Below, one piece after another: positions 33,195 to 44,669 of a stretch of DNA of 64,000 bases. Position 1 is the first letter of the stretch. Every line of letters begins with the position of its first letter. Below the pieces are notes generated by a model. It ran no database searches and was not told where the DNA came from. It saw only the letters and a list, made by a program, of their open reading frames with translations. The stretch covers positions 12,648,001 to 12,712,000 of the forward strand of contig JAPNXP010000002.1 in the NCBI GenBank assembly GCA_028753945.1. Reading direction: 5' to 3'. The position numbers were made by a program, and so were the translations under genes. Source of the DNA: Hexactinellida sp. DTS-2022. Lineage: Eukaryota; Porifera; Hexactinellida.

Positions 33195-33428
33195 TATCGG
33201 GATAGGACTTTAAGATTTATTCTATCATATATACTATTAAGCTTGCACTATAAACTATGTACATATACACTTGTAAGTGGTAAGTACTAGTTGTATCGAA
33301 TTAACAAGTCTGATAAGAAGCCGGATCAGAGAATAACATTTTGGAATCATTGTAGCTTAGAATACAATTATTTGTGTTAAATGACATCAAATATGTATGA
33401 ATGGTATTATGGTAACAAAACAAAACAA
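33195..33428. other. Upstream region of MULE copy 1
   Basis: AT-rich DNA between the FLYWCH start codon and the right 52-bp array; would hold the transposon promoter. No motif assigned. Confidence 0.4.
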
Positions 33429-33735
33429 AGGCCTAATTCCGGATTTATAATTCGGCCTTATTCCAGTCTTGAATATATTTCGGCCTTATTCCGGATTTAT
33501 AATTCGGCCTTATTCCACTCTTGAATATAATTCGGCCTTATTCCGGATTTATAATTCGGCCTTAATCCGGATTTACAATTCGGCCTTATTCCAGTCTTGA
33601 ATATAATTCGGCCTTATTCCAGTCTTGAATATAATTCGGCTTTAATCCGGATTTACAATTCGGCCTTATTCCACTCTTGAATATTATTCGGTCTTATTCC
33701 GGATTTATAATTTCGGCCTTATTCCATTCGGCGTT
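33429..33735. repeat. Tandem array, 52-bp unit, right edge of MULE copy 1 (inverted)
   Basis: About six units of TATAATTCGGCCTTATTCC type, the reverse complement of the array at 24366-24858. Outer edge near 33770 passes into LINE sequence. Confidence 0.9.
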
Positions 33736-33774
33736 ATTCAGCTTTCCCCCTTATTCTTGTGTTATTCGAAGATT

Positions 33775-34705
33775 TGAAGGTGGTAATAAAGTTAAAGAAT
33801 TACCACGGAGAAAAGCGTTAATGGATTGAATAGATTCGGTTGACTTAACTAATGCCGGATGTTACGTTTCCTTATCTCTAGACAAGTTAACCTTAATAAT
33901 TCCAATCTAACACGGTAGGGAAGAAGTTTCATAGCCCTGGACACATTTAGTGGCTCTACGTTGGATTTTTTCTTGTTTCTGTATATCTTTAATGAGGAAG
34001 GGTGACCAGATATGACTAGAGTATTCAAGTTTTGGACGAATCAGAGATCTATAGACTATTTTAAATTTATTTGGCGTTATGCAGGCAAAAGTCTGCTTAA
34101 CTAAACCCAATACTCTATTTTCTTTAAGTGAGATTTTAGCAATATGCGCTGTGAAGGCCATTAGTTGCTTAGAAACATTTATCCGTATTAGCTATAAATA
34201 AGAAATTGCGTGTATCATCCAACTTAGTTTTATTTACTGTGTTTATCTAGATATACCTACATTATTACCTTGTTTATAACTTTATATATCAACTTACTTT
34301 ACACATCAATACACCCATATATTTTATTAGTGAATTCTGGTAAAGAGTAATTGTGTCGATAGAATATGAGTAATTTTGGTGTAGTCTTTTACCAAGGTGA
34401 AGTAAGTTGCATTTATCCATATTGATAGACAGATAATTTCTTTGTGACTATTTCAGTAGCGAGGTTAATGTATATTCAAGTTTAAGGCAGTTGTTATCCA
34501 AGTACGTATCAGTATAATACTTGGTATCATCAGCAAAGTAATAAATTTATACACTGTTATCAAGTTGAGGCTTGCTATAGAAATATTTAGATGGGAGGTC
34601 AAATGTGTATAATAAAAAAAGGATGGGGCCTAGTACTAATCCTTATGGATTTCCACTAGTTATAGTAGACCATTTAGATTTTAGAAAGAGTTTCCTGTAA
34701 TTTAA
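33775..34705 (-). pseudogene. LINE reverse transcriptase fragment
   Basis: Minus-strand reading: GN-x-x-GLVLGPILFLLYTFDLP (about 34660), YYFADDTK with the catalytic Asp pair (about 34535), SINMDKCNLLHLGK (about 34415), then IVYRSLIRPKLEYSSHIWSP and KIQRRATKCVQGY (34161-33907), and PPSNLRITQ near 33785. This is the RT palm to thumb of a Jockey/CR1/I-group LINE. Stops and shifts are frequent. It is cut on the 3' side by the MULE element, and its tail is at 24185-24345. The 5' side ends at hairpin H3 (34711). Confidence 0.82.
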
Positions 34706-34710
34706 GTCTG

Positions 34711-34833
34711 AAAATTCAAAATTGCAGCCTGTGCCGACAGCATGTTCCTTTGGAGGCACTATCAATAAACCACCATCAAAATATAGTGCCACCAAAGGAA
34801 CATTCGTCGGCACAGGCTGCAATTTTGGATTTT
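34711..34833. repeat. Long-hairpin element, copy H3
   Basis: Stem arms AATTGCAGCCTGTGCCGACA and GTCGGCACAGGCTGCAATTT; loop is the reverse complement of the H1 loop, so the copy is inverted. Both arms carry the extra C (GCAGCCTG / CAGGCTGC) absent from both arms in H1. Confidence 0.9.
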
Positions 34834-36190
34834 GTTATTTTCCATCCGTATCCTCTCTACAGAACAGAGTATTATTAACTAAGAGCCCAAATTTTCAGGA
34901 TATGTGTTTCATGGGTTACAGATGTGCACCTGGGGTCACGATTTTTTATTACAAATTTTTGGCCACATTTTTGCACCTGTTTAATATTAGAAAAAGAACA
35001 ATAAATAGTGCGCGAATATTTAATTTATATGCATTCGATAGAGAATTAAATTCTACACCTTTTCACAGTGCACGAATTTTCAAATTTCGCTTCGTTTGTG
35101 TCACAATTGAGTTGCAAAATCCCTTTGTTTACTAACACTTCAGTTCAATTGAAAGTGCTAAATCTAATTATATTGATTCAACTTGTGAAATCGAGTAGGC
35201 TTCTATTTTCCAATTGAAAACCGAGATTTTACATTCCATAACAACTACAGAATATGTGATTAGATTTCCTTCTGCTCGAATACTCTTGTACTATTAATAT
35301 ACAGACGTAATTAATTATATAATTAATTCAGTCCGTATTTTGACTTAAATAGATGCTTCCAATTTGTTTATTGGGGGTTATCGAGTGTGCGAAATTGAAA
35401 TATGGTAGCCAAATTAATTATATTTACTATCTATGACAAATAATTATCTAAATAAATTTAAGTTGACATTGAAATAGGTGTTAATTATTAATCATTTAAT
35501 AATTATTTATACTAATTTGGTAAATAACATTAATCAATCAGAGATATATTATACCTCCTATGGGATTCCTTATGGGGATTCCCACAGGATTCCTTTGGGA
35601 ATGGGATGGAACGGAAATTCCATTCCCACGGTAACCGTGCACAGTTACTTTTACCTCCTTAAAATAAAGCCACATCATTGAATTATACTGATTATGAATT
35701 ATGGCTAATACCTCTAGGGTGCCGGATAATTCCTACCTCCATAATTAAGTGCCAGCCACGAAAATCCTAGATAAACCCCTGGGTGGAGTGTCATGTGATA
35801 ATATCCCAACCCTTGGGATAGTTCAATCTACATTAGGTGAGATTTCGACAACATTGAAGTTTTGAAGCTTAATTTTCTACGCTTATTTTAACGTTCTTTT
35901 TTATTTTATCAAGACATTTGAGGGCTACTATTTATGCTTCGTTAGGAGGATGGTTGTGTTGATCTGCTCGTGTAGAAATAATTTCCCCATTCCATTACAA
36001 CTTCAGCTATTATAGCTTCTCCAGAAAATACGACCGTCCCCACTTCGCCTGTTTACATGATATCGAAATCATTTATAGATCAGGGAACGACCTCCGCGAG
36101 TTGTAGAGATAAAATCCATAAATAATTATAAATAATGAGTCATTTATACTAACTATTCAAACGATTTGTATTTCTTTCGAATCGATATTG
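34834..36190. repeat. Dispersed repeat (inverse of 14957-15390) and flanks
   Basis: 34925-34980 shares CACCTGGGGTCACGATTTTT with 55705-55760. 35015-35410 is the inverse copy of 14957-15390. 35550-35625 is a GGGAATGGGATGG-type low-complexity patch. 35700-35800 shares AAGTGCC..CCTAGATAAACCCCTG with 53490-53610. No gene. Confidence 0.6.
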
Positions 36191-36197
36191 GAATTAT

Positions 36198-36372
36198 AGT
36201 CAACTCTCGTTAAAACGAAGAGCTTGGGACCTGTAAATTCCTTCGTTATATCCGGATATTCGATATAAGTGGGATAAAAATTAATGCATTTAACGCTCTG
36301 GGGAAAAATATCAATTCGTTATAAGCGGTTATTTCGTTATATCCAGACTGTGTTATAATGGGAGTTCAGAGT
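36198..36372. mobile_element. Decayed pogo-like MITE
   Basis: TAGTCAACTCTCGTTAAAACG on the left and a matching CGTTATATCC..TTATAATGGGAG on the right resemble pogo MITE ends, with internal TTCGTTATA repeats. Ends too degraded for firm limits. Confidence 0.45.
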
Positions 36373-36722
36373 GATCTCAAACTCGGCGCTAACTCGGCGC
36401 CACTGGTGGGGAAACAAACATTAAATCCCCATCCTGAGGTGGGGCCATATGTGGCACAGGCCCCACCCTCCCACCGCCTGTTTCAAACTATTCTTCGTCA
36501 GTTTAAAAACTGCTAATGAATAACTCATGCATCCGAATAATAATTATGCGAAATGACAACAATTTGATATTAGTAGGCAAAATGGGTATAGGCGAGATTG
36601 GAATATTCCGAAAAAGACTACATTTAAGTAATCCGACAATTTTATTTAAGAAAAAACGTAAATATTTAAGTGTTGGAATAACCGAGTAACTACAGTATAA
36701 TAAATAATATGAGTTAGCAAAC

Positions 36723-36911
36723 CTGATATAGCAGTCCCGCCCAGCACAAGCACCAGACCCGGGATGGGAGTAGAGGCCGTGGCTGGATCTGAGTATACAA
36801 CAGAGAGATAAGGCATCAGGTTAGAAAGACCCAAGTAAATAGACCTGACGAGACAGGCAAGGACTCGACCAACCAAACGCGATTCAAAAGAGAGTTCTTG
36901 GTTATTTGCAC
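36723..36911 (-). CDS. DUF1295-like membrane protein, exon 2
   Basis: A 189-nt exon between acceptor CTTCATTAG| and donor TATATCAG|GTTTGC. It encodes NNQELSFESRLVGRVLACLV, RSIYLGLSNLMPYLSVVY and PIPGLVLVLGGTAIS, about two membrane helices. Its first two bases complete the codon opened by exon 1 (..GL-G-ANN) and it ends in phase 1, matching exon 3. Recognition as DUF1295-like depends on exon 3. Confidence 0.7.
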
Positions 36912-37473
36912 CTAATGAAGTAGTACTTAATAATTTATTAAGGCAACCCAGAAGAGTCACACACTACAGAAGGCATTCCCATTTTATAGCTTTTATAGCA
37001 TAATTAGCATACTGTATATACCATATGTCTACCACTCATAAATAATGATCAAGTGCCCTAAGAAAAACACTAGCAACGATCCAGATCTGAGTTAAAATCT
37101 CCAGATTAAACAATGCAATTTTGTCTCAAAAATTGACACTATTTCTAATCTATCACCGTACAAGTCCTAGACACAGGTGGGAGCAAAATAAACGTGGTAT
37201 GGGACTGCCGCACTACAAGTGAGTATGGTGCTCTTACGTACCATTTTCAGTTGCATTTATATAAATTTTCTATCCATAATCCAATTAAAATACATCGACA
37301 TAAGAGTACAAGATAATTCTACATTTCCTGCCACGAAATTCGGCAAGCGTACAAGTTGTCCAGAAGGGAATTTTTTGATCGTACAGCAACCTGAATTTTA
37401 AATTCTTCAGAAAAATAATAAGTTCGACATTGCAATGTGCACATGTTAAGGTTTCTCTTAACAATTGATGATA

Positions 37474-37611
37474 CAGTGGAAGCCGTTTAATCTTGAGTAG
37501 GCATTCTCTCCCGTTTATCAGGTTCACCCGATTAAACGATGTAAATTAAATTGTACTATTTGATAAAAGTTTGTCTCCTAAATATCCTCACGATTAAGCG
37601 GATTTCACTAG
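37474..37611. mobile_element. pogo-like MITE (CAGTGGAAGCCGTTTAATC)
   Basis: About 138 bp; left end after TA at 37472-37473; right end GATTAAGCGGATTTCACTAG is imperfect. Same family as 9408-9565. Confidence 0.6.
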
Positions 37612-37694
37612 TATACGTATATTGTACTTTATACGAATTAATGAATAATAGAAACCAATATAATTATATCTTTGCGACCCCCAGGTTGGAAGTA

Positions 37695-37999
37695 CACTCA
37701 AACTTCCGTAATCCGGACCTCCCTCAACCGGGCACCCTTTTAATGTAAAGAAAAACTAATTTGTATTCATTTAATCAATAATGGAATTTAATGAAAAATT
37801 CTATAACAGATACATACTATCTTAAATTATCTATAACCCGTTAAAAACATCAGTTTAAAATTTTTTAATGAATTTAGAAAATATTCAATATACACTTTGA
37901 AATTGCATGTGTACTAGCAATTGTATTTCTCAGATCCGGGAAAATTCCGAGTTACGGGCACCCTCAGACCAAAGTGCCGGGATGTGGGAGGTTGGAGTG
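37695..37999. mobile_element. pogo-like MITE, CACTCAAACTTCC family
   Basis: 305 bp with ends CACTCAAACTTCCGTAATCC and ..GTGGGAGGTTGGAGTG, TA on each side (37693-37694, 38000-38001). A fragment of it (GGGTGCCCGGATCTGGGAGG) lies at 9354-9373. Confidence 0.8.
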
Positions 38000-38001
38000 T
38001 A

Positions 38002-39810
38002 TAAACAAATTTCAAGCTACTCAAATCATTTTAGTATCTGGCCCGAGTAGTTTCGAATAAACGCTTATAGACAGGTGTGCTCATAATCCAATTTCAGTCA
38101 ATATTCCCAATTATTATTATGAAAGCAATATAACAAATTTTAATTTTGAGAGTTACTGAAGCTTTATGAGCTTGCGACGGATTAGTTTTCTCACAAGGTC
38201 AATTAGCTGCTTTTTATATTCGATTCAGCTTTACTGTAATTAAATTCGCCACTTGGTCTTACTTCTTCAGTCAATATTGAATAACATCAAAGATTAAATG
38301 TGTCAGTTCACTTATAAATTGATAAAATTGTTACAAAATATAAAAACATTTTGCTTACTATGGTATAATGATAGAATCTATACTCATACCAAAATTAGCC
38401 GTATAAATTCAAACACCAACAACTTCCGCGGAAGATGTTGTTGGCGATTCGACATCTTCCGATTGACAAATCTCCCGTAACACAGTTTTACTAAACTTTT
38501 TCGATTCATTTGGCACAACTACACACTAATTAAGACAGAGTAATGTGGAAATCAAAGGGGTTTGTTGCAACCCATCCCCGTGATCCGCCACTGGAATGCG
38601 CGTATTTCGGACGAGCAGCTTGTAAATTTAGTAATAAAGTTGTCACTTTAGTGGCAAGACCAGCACAACCAGTCTGGCCCTATAGAAAAAATGAGAATAT
38701 ACATCAGACAATCGATATCGATTAAGATGTATCACGATCAAGTGTTTTAGTTATGGGCTAATGTTTGAAATAATTGTAATACTGATGCAAGGAAGAAGCA
38801 CAAACTAAAACTTAACCTTGTAAGAAAAATCATGAATAACATACAGTAGAACTTCGTTAGTACAAACACGGTTAATATGAAATTTCGGTTAATACGAACA
38901 TAATTTCAGTCCCTTATAAAGCATTTCAATATACGTACAGTCTACTACACTTAATTGGGACACGTTTGTTCCAGGCCTCTTGTCCCAATTAAGCGGAATA
39001 CCAAATTAACCGAAAAATTTATGTAGGGTAGGGATCTACTAGAGATTTACAACAGTTTTAGATTTAAACCTGTTATAACAATACCTTCACTGGCTGCGGA
39101 CTCTTATGACTACTCACACTCATAGTATGAGCCTTAATATTCTGTGGACCGTTTGTAACTATCCGTGGAACACAAGGTTATAATCTCTGATAAATTTCGA
39201 ATTTACGGAAAACAATAATACAATAGACCCGTGACCTTCGTTATATAAGGCCTTACTACTACTCCGAACCATGGATTACTTAAAGACCATTGATTATTAG
39301 CTGACATATCTTTATCTCAATAGCTAGTAATGACAGATCTGAGAAATGCATTATAATTGTATAGGAAGTTAGGAACATGATATCAAGGCATACATGACAC
39401 CCTTTAGAATTGTGATATATCACCATTTGATTACGTAATCGCTTTTTTTCGTGAGAATTATCCTGTTTTTAACATAGTTAAACGCGTTATAAATGTTCAA
39501 AATTTGAACATGAGGATGTCCATAACTATTTGAATGAAATATATCGAAATTATAAATGGAATGTTGACACATTCCTCGGTTGCCAGGGGAATGTATATTT
39601 CTTAAAATGAGCCATAACTCAAAAACTATCAATATTATGTAAACTATGCTAATACAGATCTATCCGCAATAGGTAACTTCCTATTCATTGATAATACATT
39701 TTCTAGGCCTACCTTCAATATTATTTGAGATAATGAGGTTATTAGTCTTAATTCCTTATATGGTAATACACTCATTATCTCAAAGATTATTCAAAATTTA
39801 TCAGTTCTAA
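38002..39810. other. AT-rich intronic DNA
   Basis: Lies in intron 1 of the DUF1295-like gene. Contains pogo MITE fragments (CAGTAGAACTTCG near 38844; CACTTAATTGGGACAC / TGTCCCAATTAAG near 38946-38995). The ORF at 38543-38725 shows no recognisable domain. Confidence 0.5.
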
Positions 39811-39811
39811 A

Positions 39812-41291
39812 AACAGGATAAGTATATTTATCTTAAGTTTGCAATTTTTCGCCTTGGATGCAAAGGAACTGCCAGACTCAATAGGGAAACAAATCTTATC
39901 ACTCCTCTATTCCAACACAATCGTAGTGTTGAAGAATACAAATCAGATGTATACGAGTTGAAAACTAAATGTAAAACAGTTGCTATGCACAGCCAAGATA
40001 ATCTTAGACAAGTTTTTGATGAGACAACAAGAATTGACCCTAGAGCGTGTGAAGTTTCCTTCACCGAGTGCGAGTCAGCAATATATCGCGCTAGACGAAA
40101 ATTGCAACCTGAAATCCCATTAGGAGCTAGTGAAATTTCGAGATTATTTCTACAACGATCAGGAACATGTGGTACTGACACTGCTGCGATTTTCTTTTCG
40201 GAGGAGATGAATATTATATTACATCAAGTCGTTCACATACAATTTGATGGTACCTTTTACACAGTGCCCATTCAATTTGCACAGTTATTGACGATTTTCG
40301 TTGCTTTGGACAGACATTCTTTGCCAGGCATACATTGCCTGATGACCAGTAAGAGTCAAGCATTATATATTGCTGTTTTAGAAAGGATTAGCTCCAAGGT
40401 TTATTCACTTTAAACCATCCGCATCGATGTCTGATTGGGAAATTGCACCTAGGAATGCTTTGAAAAAAGTGTATCCTCAAATTGGAATTTTGATTGTTGG
40501 TTTCATTATACGCAGTGTATTTGGAGGACGGCACAGAAATTAGGCCTCAGCCACTCATTCAAGACAAGTAGTGAAGTATCAACATTTGTGCGACTCTTGA
40601 TGACTATCCCATTTCTTCCCGCTAGCTTGATTAATCCAACTTATAGTTGCATTGAATTACCTGAAATTGAGCCTTCTGAGCTGAGCAAACTAAAGAAGTT
40701 GCAGCAATATTACAAGAAGCATTGGATCACCAAATTACTCCTGCAGAACTCTCAATCAATGAACTAAACATCTCTACAAACAATGCTGCCGAGAGTTATC
40801 ACTCCAAACTTAAGTCGATTATTAGAAATTGTCACCCAAGGATATGGACATTTATGTCAGCACTCAATAATGTCATTCAAGATACGGACAATGATATCGG
40901 TCGTTTTCGGTTAGGGAAAGATATCTCCAGGGCAAGAAAGGAAGCTCATTTGAGAAATGATGATCTGAGAAGAACTTATAAAGAGAAGCTAATGAGTGGA
41001 CTCTTAGATCCATTGGAGTGTATTCATAAAATCAGCCATACAATTGGTAAAATCCATGATAGAGTATCTCTACAAGAGGATATTTCTGGTGAGTCAGAAG
41101 GAGAAGACGTTGAAATTGCAGAGAAGGCCTGTGTTGTTTGTCTTCTACAACGCGTGACAACCTGGATTTTCATGCGATGTAGGCATGCAAATTTGTGTGG
41201 AGATTGCAGCGATAGGCTAAGAGGGCTGGGGCAAACTTGTCCTATATGTCGTATACAAATAGAAGATAGTTTTAAAATATTCACAAGTTAA
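39812..41291 (+). pseudogene. MULE transposase with C-terminal RING, copy 2
   Basis: Begins inside the FLYWCH finger (YLKFAIFRLGCKGTARL; the first Cys is Phe). It continues through KCKTVAMHSQDNLRQVFDE, FSEEMNIIL and VHIQFDGTFYTVPIQFAQLL (first catalytic Asp) to a frameshift near 40400. WFHYTQCIW follows at about 40500 (MULE His motif), then PFLPASLINP, AAESYHSKLKSIIRNCHPRI and a complete RING: ACVVCLLQRVTTWIFMRCRH..C..C..CPICR. The start of the FLYWCH and the region of the second Asp are lost or scrambled by several frameshifts. A 31-bp tandem array follows at 41430-41865. Same family as copies at 25122-33194 and 56677-57651. Confidence 0.85.
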
Positions 41292-41429
41292 ATTAAGCAT
41301 ATGTACTAAATTTATTATTATTTATTATTTTTTCTAATAAGTTTACAAATACTAATTAAATACACTTCATGATAATAGTATCAATCACCTACAAATTCTT
41401 ACAAAAGTCAAAACTGGGTAAGATCCACT

Positions 41430-41865
41430 ATGACAAAGTCAGAACTCAATAAAAACTATTCTGACAAAGTCAGAACTCGATAAAAACTATTCTGACAAAG
41501 TCAAAACTCAATAAAAACTATTCTGACAAAGTCAAAACTCAATAAAAACTATTCTGACAAAGTCAGAACTCTACAAAAACCATTCTGACAAAGTCAGAAC
41601 TCTATAAAACCATTCTGACAAAGTCAGAACTCTATAAAACCATTCTGACAAAGTCAGAACTCTATAAAAACTATTCTGACAAAGTCAGAACCCAATAAAA
41701 CTATTCTGACAAAGTCAGAACTCGATAAAAACTATTCTGACAAAGTCAAAACTCAATAAAAACTATTCTGACAAAGTCAAAACTCAATAAAAACCATTCT
41801 GACAAATGCCAGTGATGAAAATTCTGACAAATGACAATTTCAAAAATTCTGACAAATGCAGGTTC
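41430..41865. repeat. 31-bp tandem array beside MULE copy 2
   Basis: About 13 units near ATTCTGACAAAGTCAGAACT plus CAATAAAAACT, ending in variant units ATTCTGACAAATGACAATTT. Each unit contains the palindrome TTCTGACAAAGTCAGAA. The outer variant matches the arrays around MULE copy 3. Confidence 0.9.
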
Positions 41866-42237
41866 CCCGTAGTAAGGCCTTATATAACGACGGTCACGAA
41901 TATACCCTATTTAGATAGTTTGTTATACTTTTATCAGAATTGATCAAGATTATTATAATTTGATCTAACTTTTAATCAATAATAATTTTCTAATGAGCGA
42001 ACACCAATTTTAAACCCGATTTGTTGAGTTTGTCCCGATAAAAGAGAAAAAATTGTGTATATTTCTATGGAAAAGATTCGGTTCTTGGGGGGCTGTCAGA
42101 ATTAATTAATTAAGCGGAGCATACTGTAAATGACACGAATCCCGGATAAGACGAACACCTTTTAACGGTCCCCTGGTGTTCGTAGTAAGGATCTTGAATA
42201 TATAACCAATTATTATATTAGATTGAAATGTCTCTTA

Positions 42238-42311
42238 TAGTGCAACTTCGATTATTCGAACTCGTCGAGTTGGGACCAGTCAATTTCGGTTGATTAATCG
42301 AGGTTGCACTG
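42238..42311. mobile_element. Very short pogo-like MITE
   Basis: About 74 bp; TAGTGCAACTTCGATTATTC pairs with GATTAATCGAGGTTGCACTG; TA on the right. Just downstream of exon 1 of the DUF1295-like gene. Confidence 0.7.
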
Positions 42312-42346
42312 TAAATGTAATGAAGTATTAATTAATTAACACATAC

Positions 42347-42806
42347 CTAATCCAGTTATAATAGTACCCGGGTTGAGGTCTGCCTCGAAAGAAGTGTCCA
42401 TAATGTCCTGAGTCCACAGTCTATAGGAGTGGTGCAGCACAAGTCTAGCACCGGATAACCCAATGACACCATTCAGCAATAGAGCATCCTGAGACACATC
42501 ACAGGAAGTGATTCTACAGCAGCTGAGATTGTAGAAAGATAACCCCATTACACTCAAACCGAACCCAATCTTTTCACGCGAGAGAGAGGGGGTCCGCAGC
42601 ATGACTAGTATGTTGAGAGAGAACGGGATGCAAAGGGAAATTGCGTAGCTACCAGCAATTTGAGCTGTGCGACGCATCTCTAGCATTAGGGATACAACTG
42701 ATTTGTCTCTATTTGTGGGTATACGGAGAGAGTACGCCCATCTCAGCAGCAGAAGATATCCGCCCGCCTCTAGCACTGAGAGGGCAGTCGAGATTGAGTT
42801 CCCCAT
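42347..42806 (-). CDS. DUF1295-like membrane protein, exon 1
   Basis: Starts at ATG 42806, with TAG and TGA codons in frame just upstream, and ends at donor GGATTAG|GTATGT. 153 codons plus one base. MGNSIST at the N-terminus fits the N-myristoylation consensus (Gly2, Ser6), and several hydrophobic segments follow (SVLEAGGYLLLLRWAY, ISLCIPFSLNILVML, LLNGVIGLSGARLVL). An acidic stretch (SFEADLNPG) precedes the junction. It joins exon 2 (36911) in phase across a 5.4-kb intron that holds MULE copy 2. I do not recognise the N-terminal half by itself; membership rests on exon 3. Confidence 0.68.
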
Positions 42807-43255
42807 TCACTAAGATAGATTAATTTAAACGAATAATAGTCAATAAATTGGGACATACCTAATTTCCTGAAGGGGACGGTATGGAACGGTACCAGGGGTT
42901 ATCACTCAACTTTTTTGGAACTTTCTGATAATTAATCTTGGTGTTCTAAACGTTTTAGGCCAGCAGCCCACGAAATTCGCCGAAACAGCACCTTCAGACG
43001 GTCTATAAAACTGCAATAGCTTATAGTACTAACCGGCCAAAAGTATTTGAACAGCAATAAATAGTATTCAGACATTTGAGTTTATACCAGCATTATAACA
43101 ATAGTAGATTCTACAAAATGGCTATTTACATTTCACTTTTTGTTATGCTTCTTCATCTTTAGATTTTAAAATAGCATTACAGGTACTACTAGTTTTAATG
43201 AATTCTAAGATTTCGTATTTGATTTCATTATTTTAAAACCAATATTCGCTGATAG
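42807..43255. other. 5' flank of the DUF1295-like gene
   Basis: The presumed promoter region of the minus-strand gene. No box assigned; no transposon recognised. Confidence 0.4.
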
Positions 43256-43367
43256 AAAAATCCAAAATTGCAGCCTGTGCCGAAGCATGTTCCTTTGGTG
43301 GTGGTCTATTGATAGTGCCTCCAATGGAACATTCTGTCGCACAGCTGCAATTTTGGATTTTTTTTTC
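43256..43367. repeat. Long-hairpin element, copy H4
   Basis: Stem base AAAATCCAAAATTGCAGC / GCTGCAATTTTGGATTTT; about 15 bases of the upper stem (the CACTATATTTTG side) are deleted. Head of repeat unit 1. Confidence 0.88.
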
Positions 43368-43968
43368 ACCATGTCATGAACGCCTCATGGTGTTGAGACT
43401 CATTTAACAAGTTGTTACGGGACAAAGAAACGATTGTTGAATTTGAAGTGTATTTCTATCTAGAACCATCTTGAGTTTAATGCTATTCATTCATTATGTA
43501 TTGATAATAAATTATATTATTTAGTTAATTATTTTAGCAATGTTATCCACTGTGAGTTGAGTTAAGTAAATAAATTCCCAATTTAATTTAATCCATTGAA
43601 TATTAATACACTGTTAAAAATTGGAAATCAGCATACTTGTTTACTTCGAATACAAAAGGGATTAAGTTTATATTCCCATTATAACCCCCTATCACTCTAA
43701 TACAATTCGGGCACCAAACACGCACACAGTCGAATAGTCATTTAATAGATATTCAATTTCATTAATCCATTGTTTGTATATCAGTCATCTTTTTAAAATT
43801 GAAATCAGCATACTCGCTTACTTTGAATCACATATGGAATTAAGTTTATATTTCCACTATAAATGCTTTATACCCCCTTACACTCTGATACATTTCGGGC
43901 ACCAAGCACACACATAGACAAATATTTATACAAATAGATATTCCATCTCATTAATCCATTGTTTGAAT

Positions 43969-44381
43969 CAGAGTGGACCATGGGTCGATGGGTCATGGGT
44001 CAAATGGGTCACCTAAATCGATGGGTCAGATGGGTCATGGGTCACGGCTCCGTGACCCATGACCCATGACCCATTTGGAATTTCAATGTATTCTTCAGTT
44101 AAAATTCGAATCACTCATCATCATCATTATTATTAAAACATTGATGTGCATTGAAAGACTAAACATATTCGACATTGCAACAAGTAGGTTTGTTGAGGTA
44201 ATTTATACTGTTATTCTGTTATTCTGTTAATGTACAGTATAGTATATAGATATTTAAATTGTGTGATGGGTCAATGGGTCACTCGATGGGTCATGGGTCA
44301 ATGGGTCAATGGGTCATGGGTCAGAAATGGGATGGGTCAGATGGGTCATGGGTCACCAATGTTGACCCATGGTCCACTCTG
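43969..44381. mobile_element. hAT MITE, GGGTCA family, copy 2
   Basis: 413 bp, same ends as 4916-5363, exact 8-bp duplication GTTTGAAT (43961-43968, 44382-44389). It is shorter than copy 1 mainly by loss of one GGGTCACCTAAATCGAT unit. The empty site survives in unit 2 near 48385. Confidence 0.95.
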
Positions 44382-44669
44382 GTTTGAATATCAGAAATCG
44401 TTCTGAAATTGAATAATTGTTGAGTGAAAATGAATTTTCATATAGGAGAAAACTTTAATACAACTATGTATTAGAAATCGATTTATATAGTAGCAGCTAT
44501 TGAATCAAATTGAATTATTCATTTACAATATAATAACTTATTGTAACTATGATATCAGGAATAGATTTGTATAGTAATAGCTATTGAATGTAAATTAATT
44601 ATTCATATACTAGAATTTTTTATTGTGATTATAATAACAACAATAACTTGAATCGGAATAACACTGAAT

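Larger units (their letters stand above)
14172..36722 (-). other. Intron 2 of the DUF1295-like gene (22.6 kb)
   Basis: Donor TATATCAG|GTTTGC at 36723/36722 and acceptor TTTATTTTAG at 14172 flank an intron packed with transposons: hairpin elements, pogo relic, hAT element, and the LINE/MULE/Academ/hAT nest. Donor phase 1 fits the acceptor exon, which opens with two bases. Confidence 0.65.
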
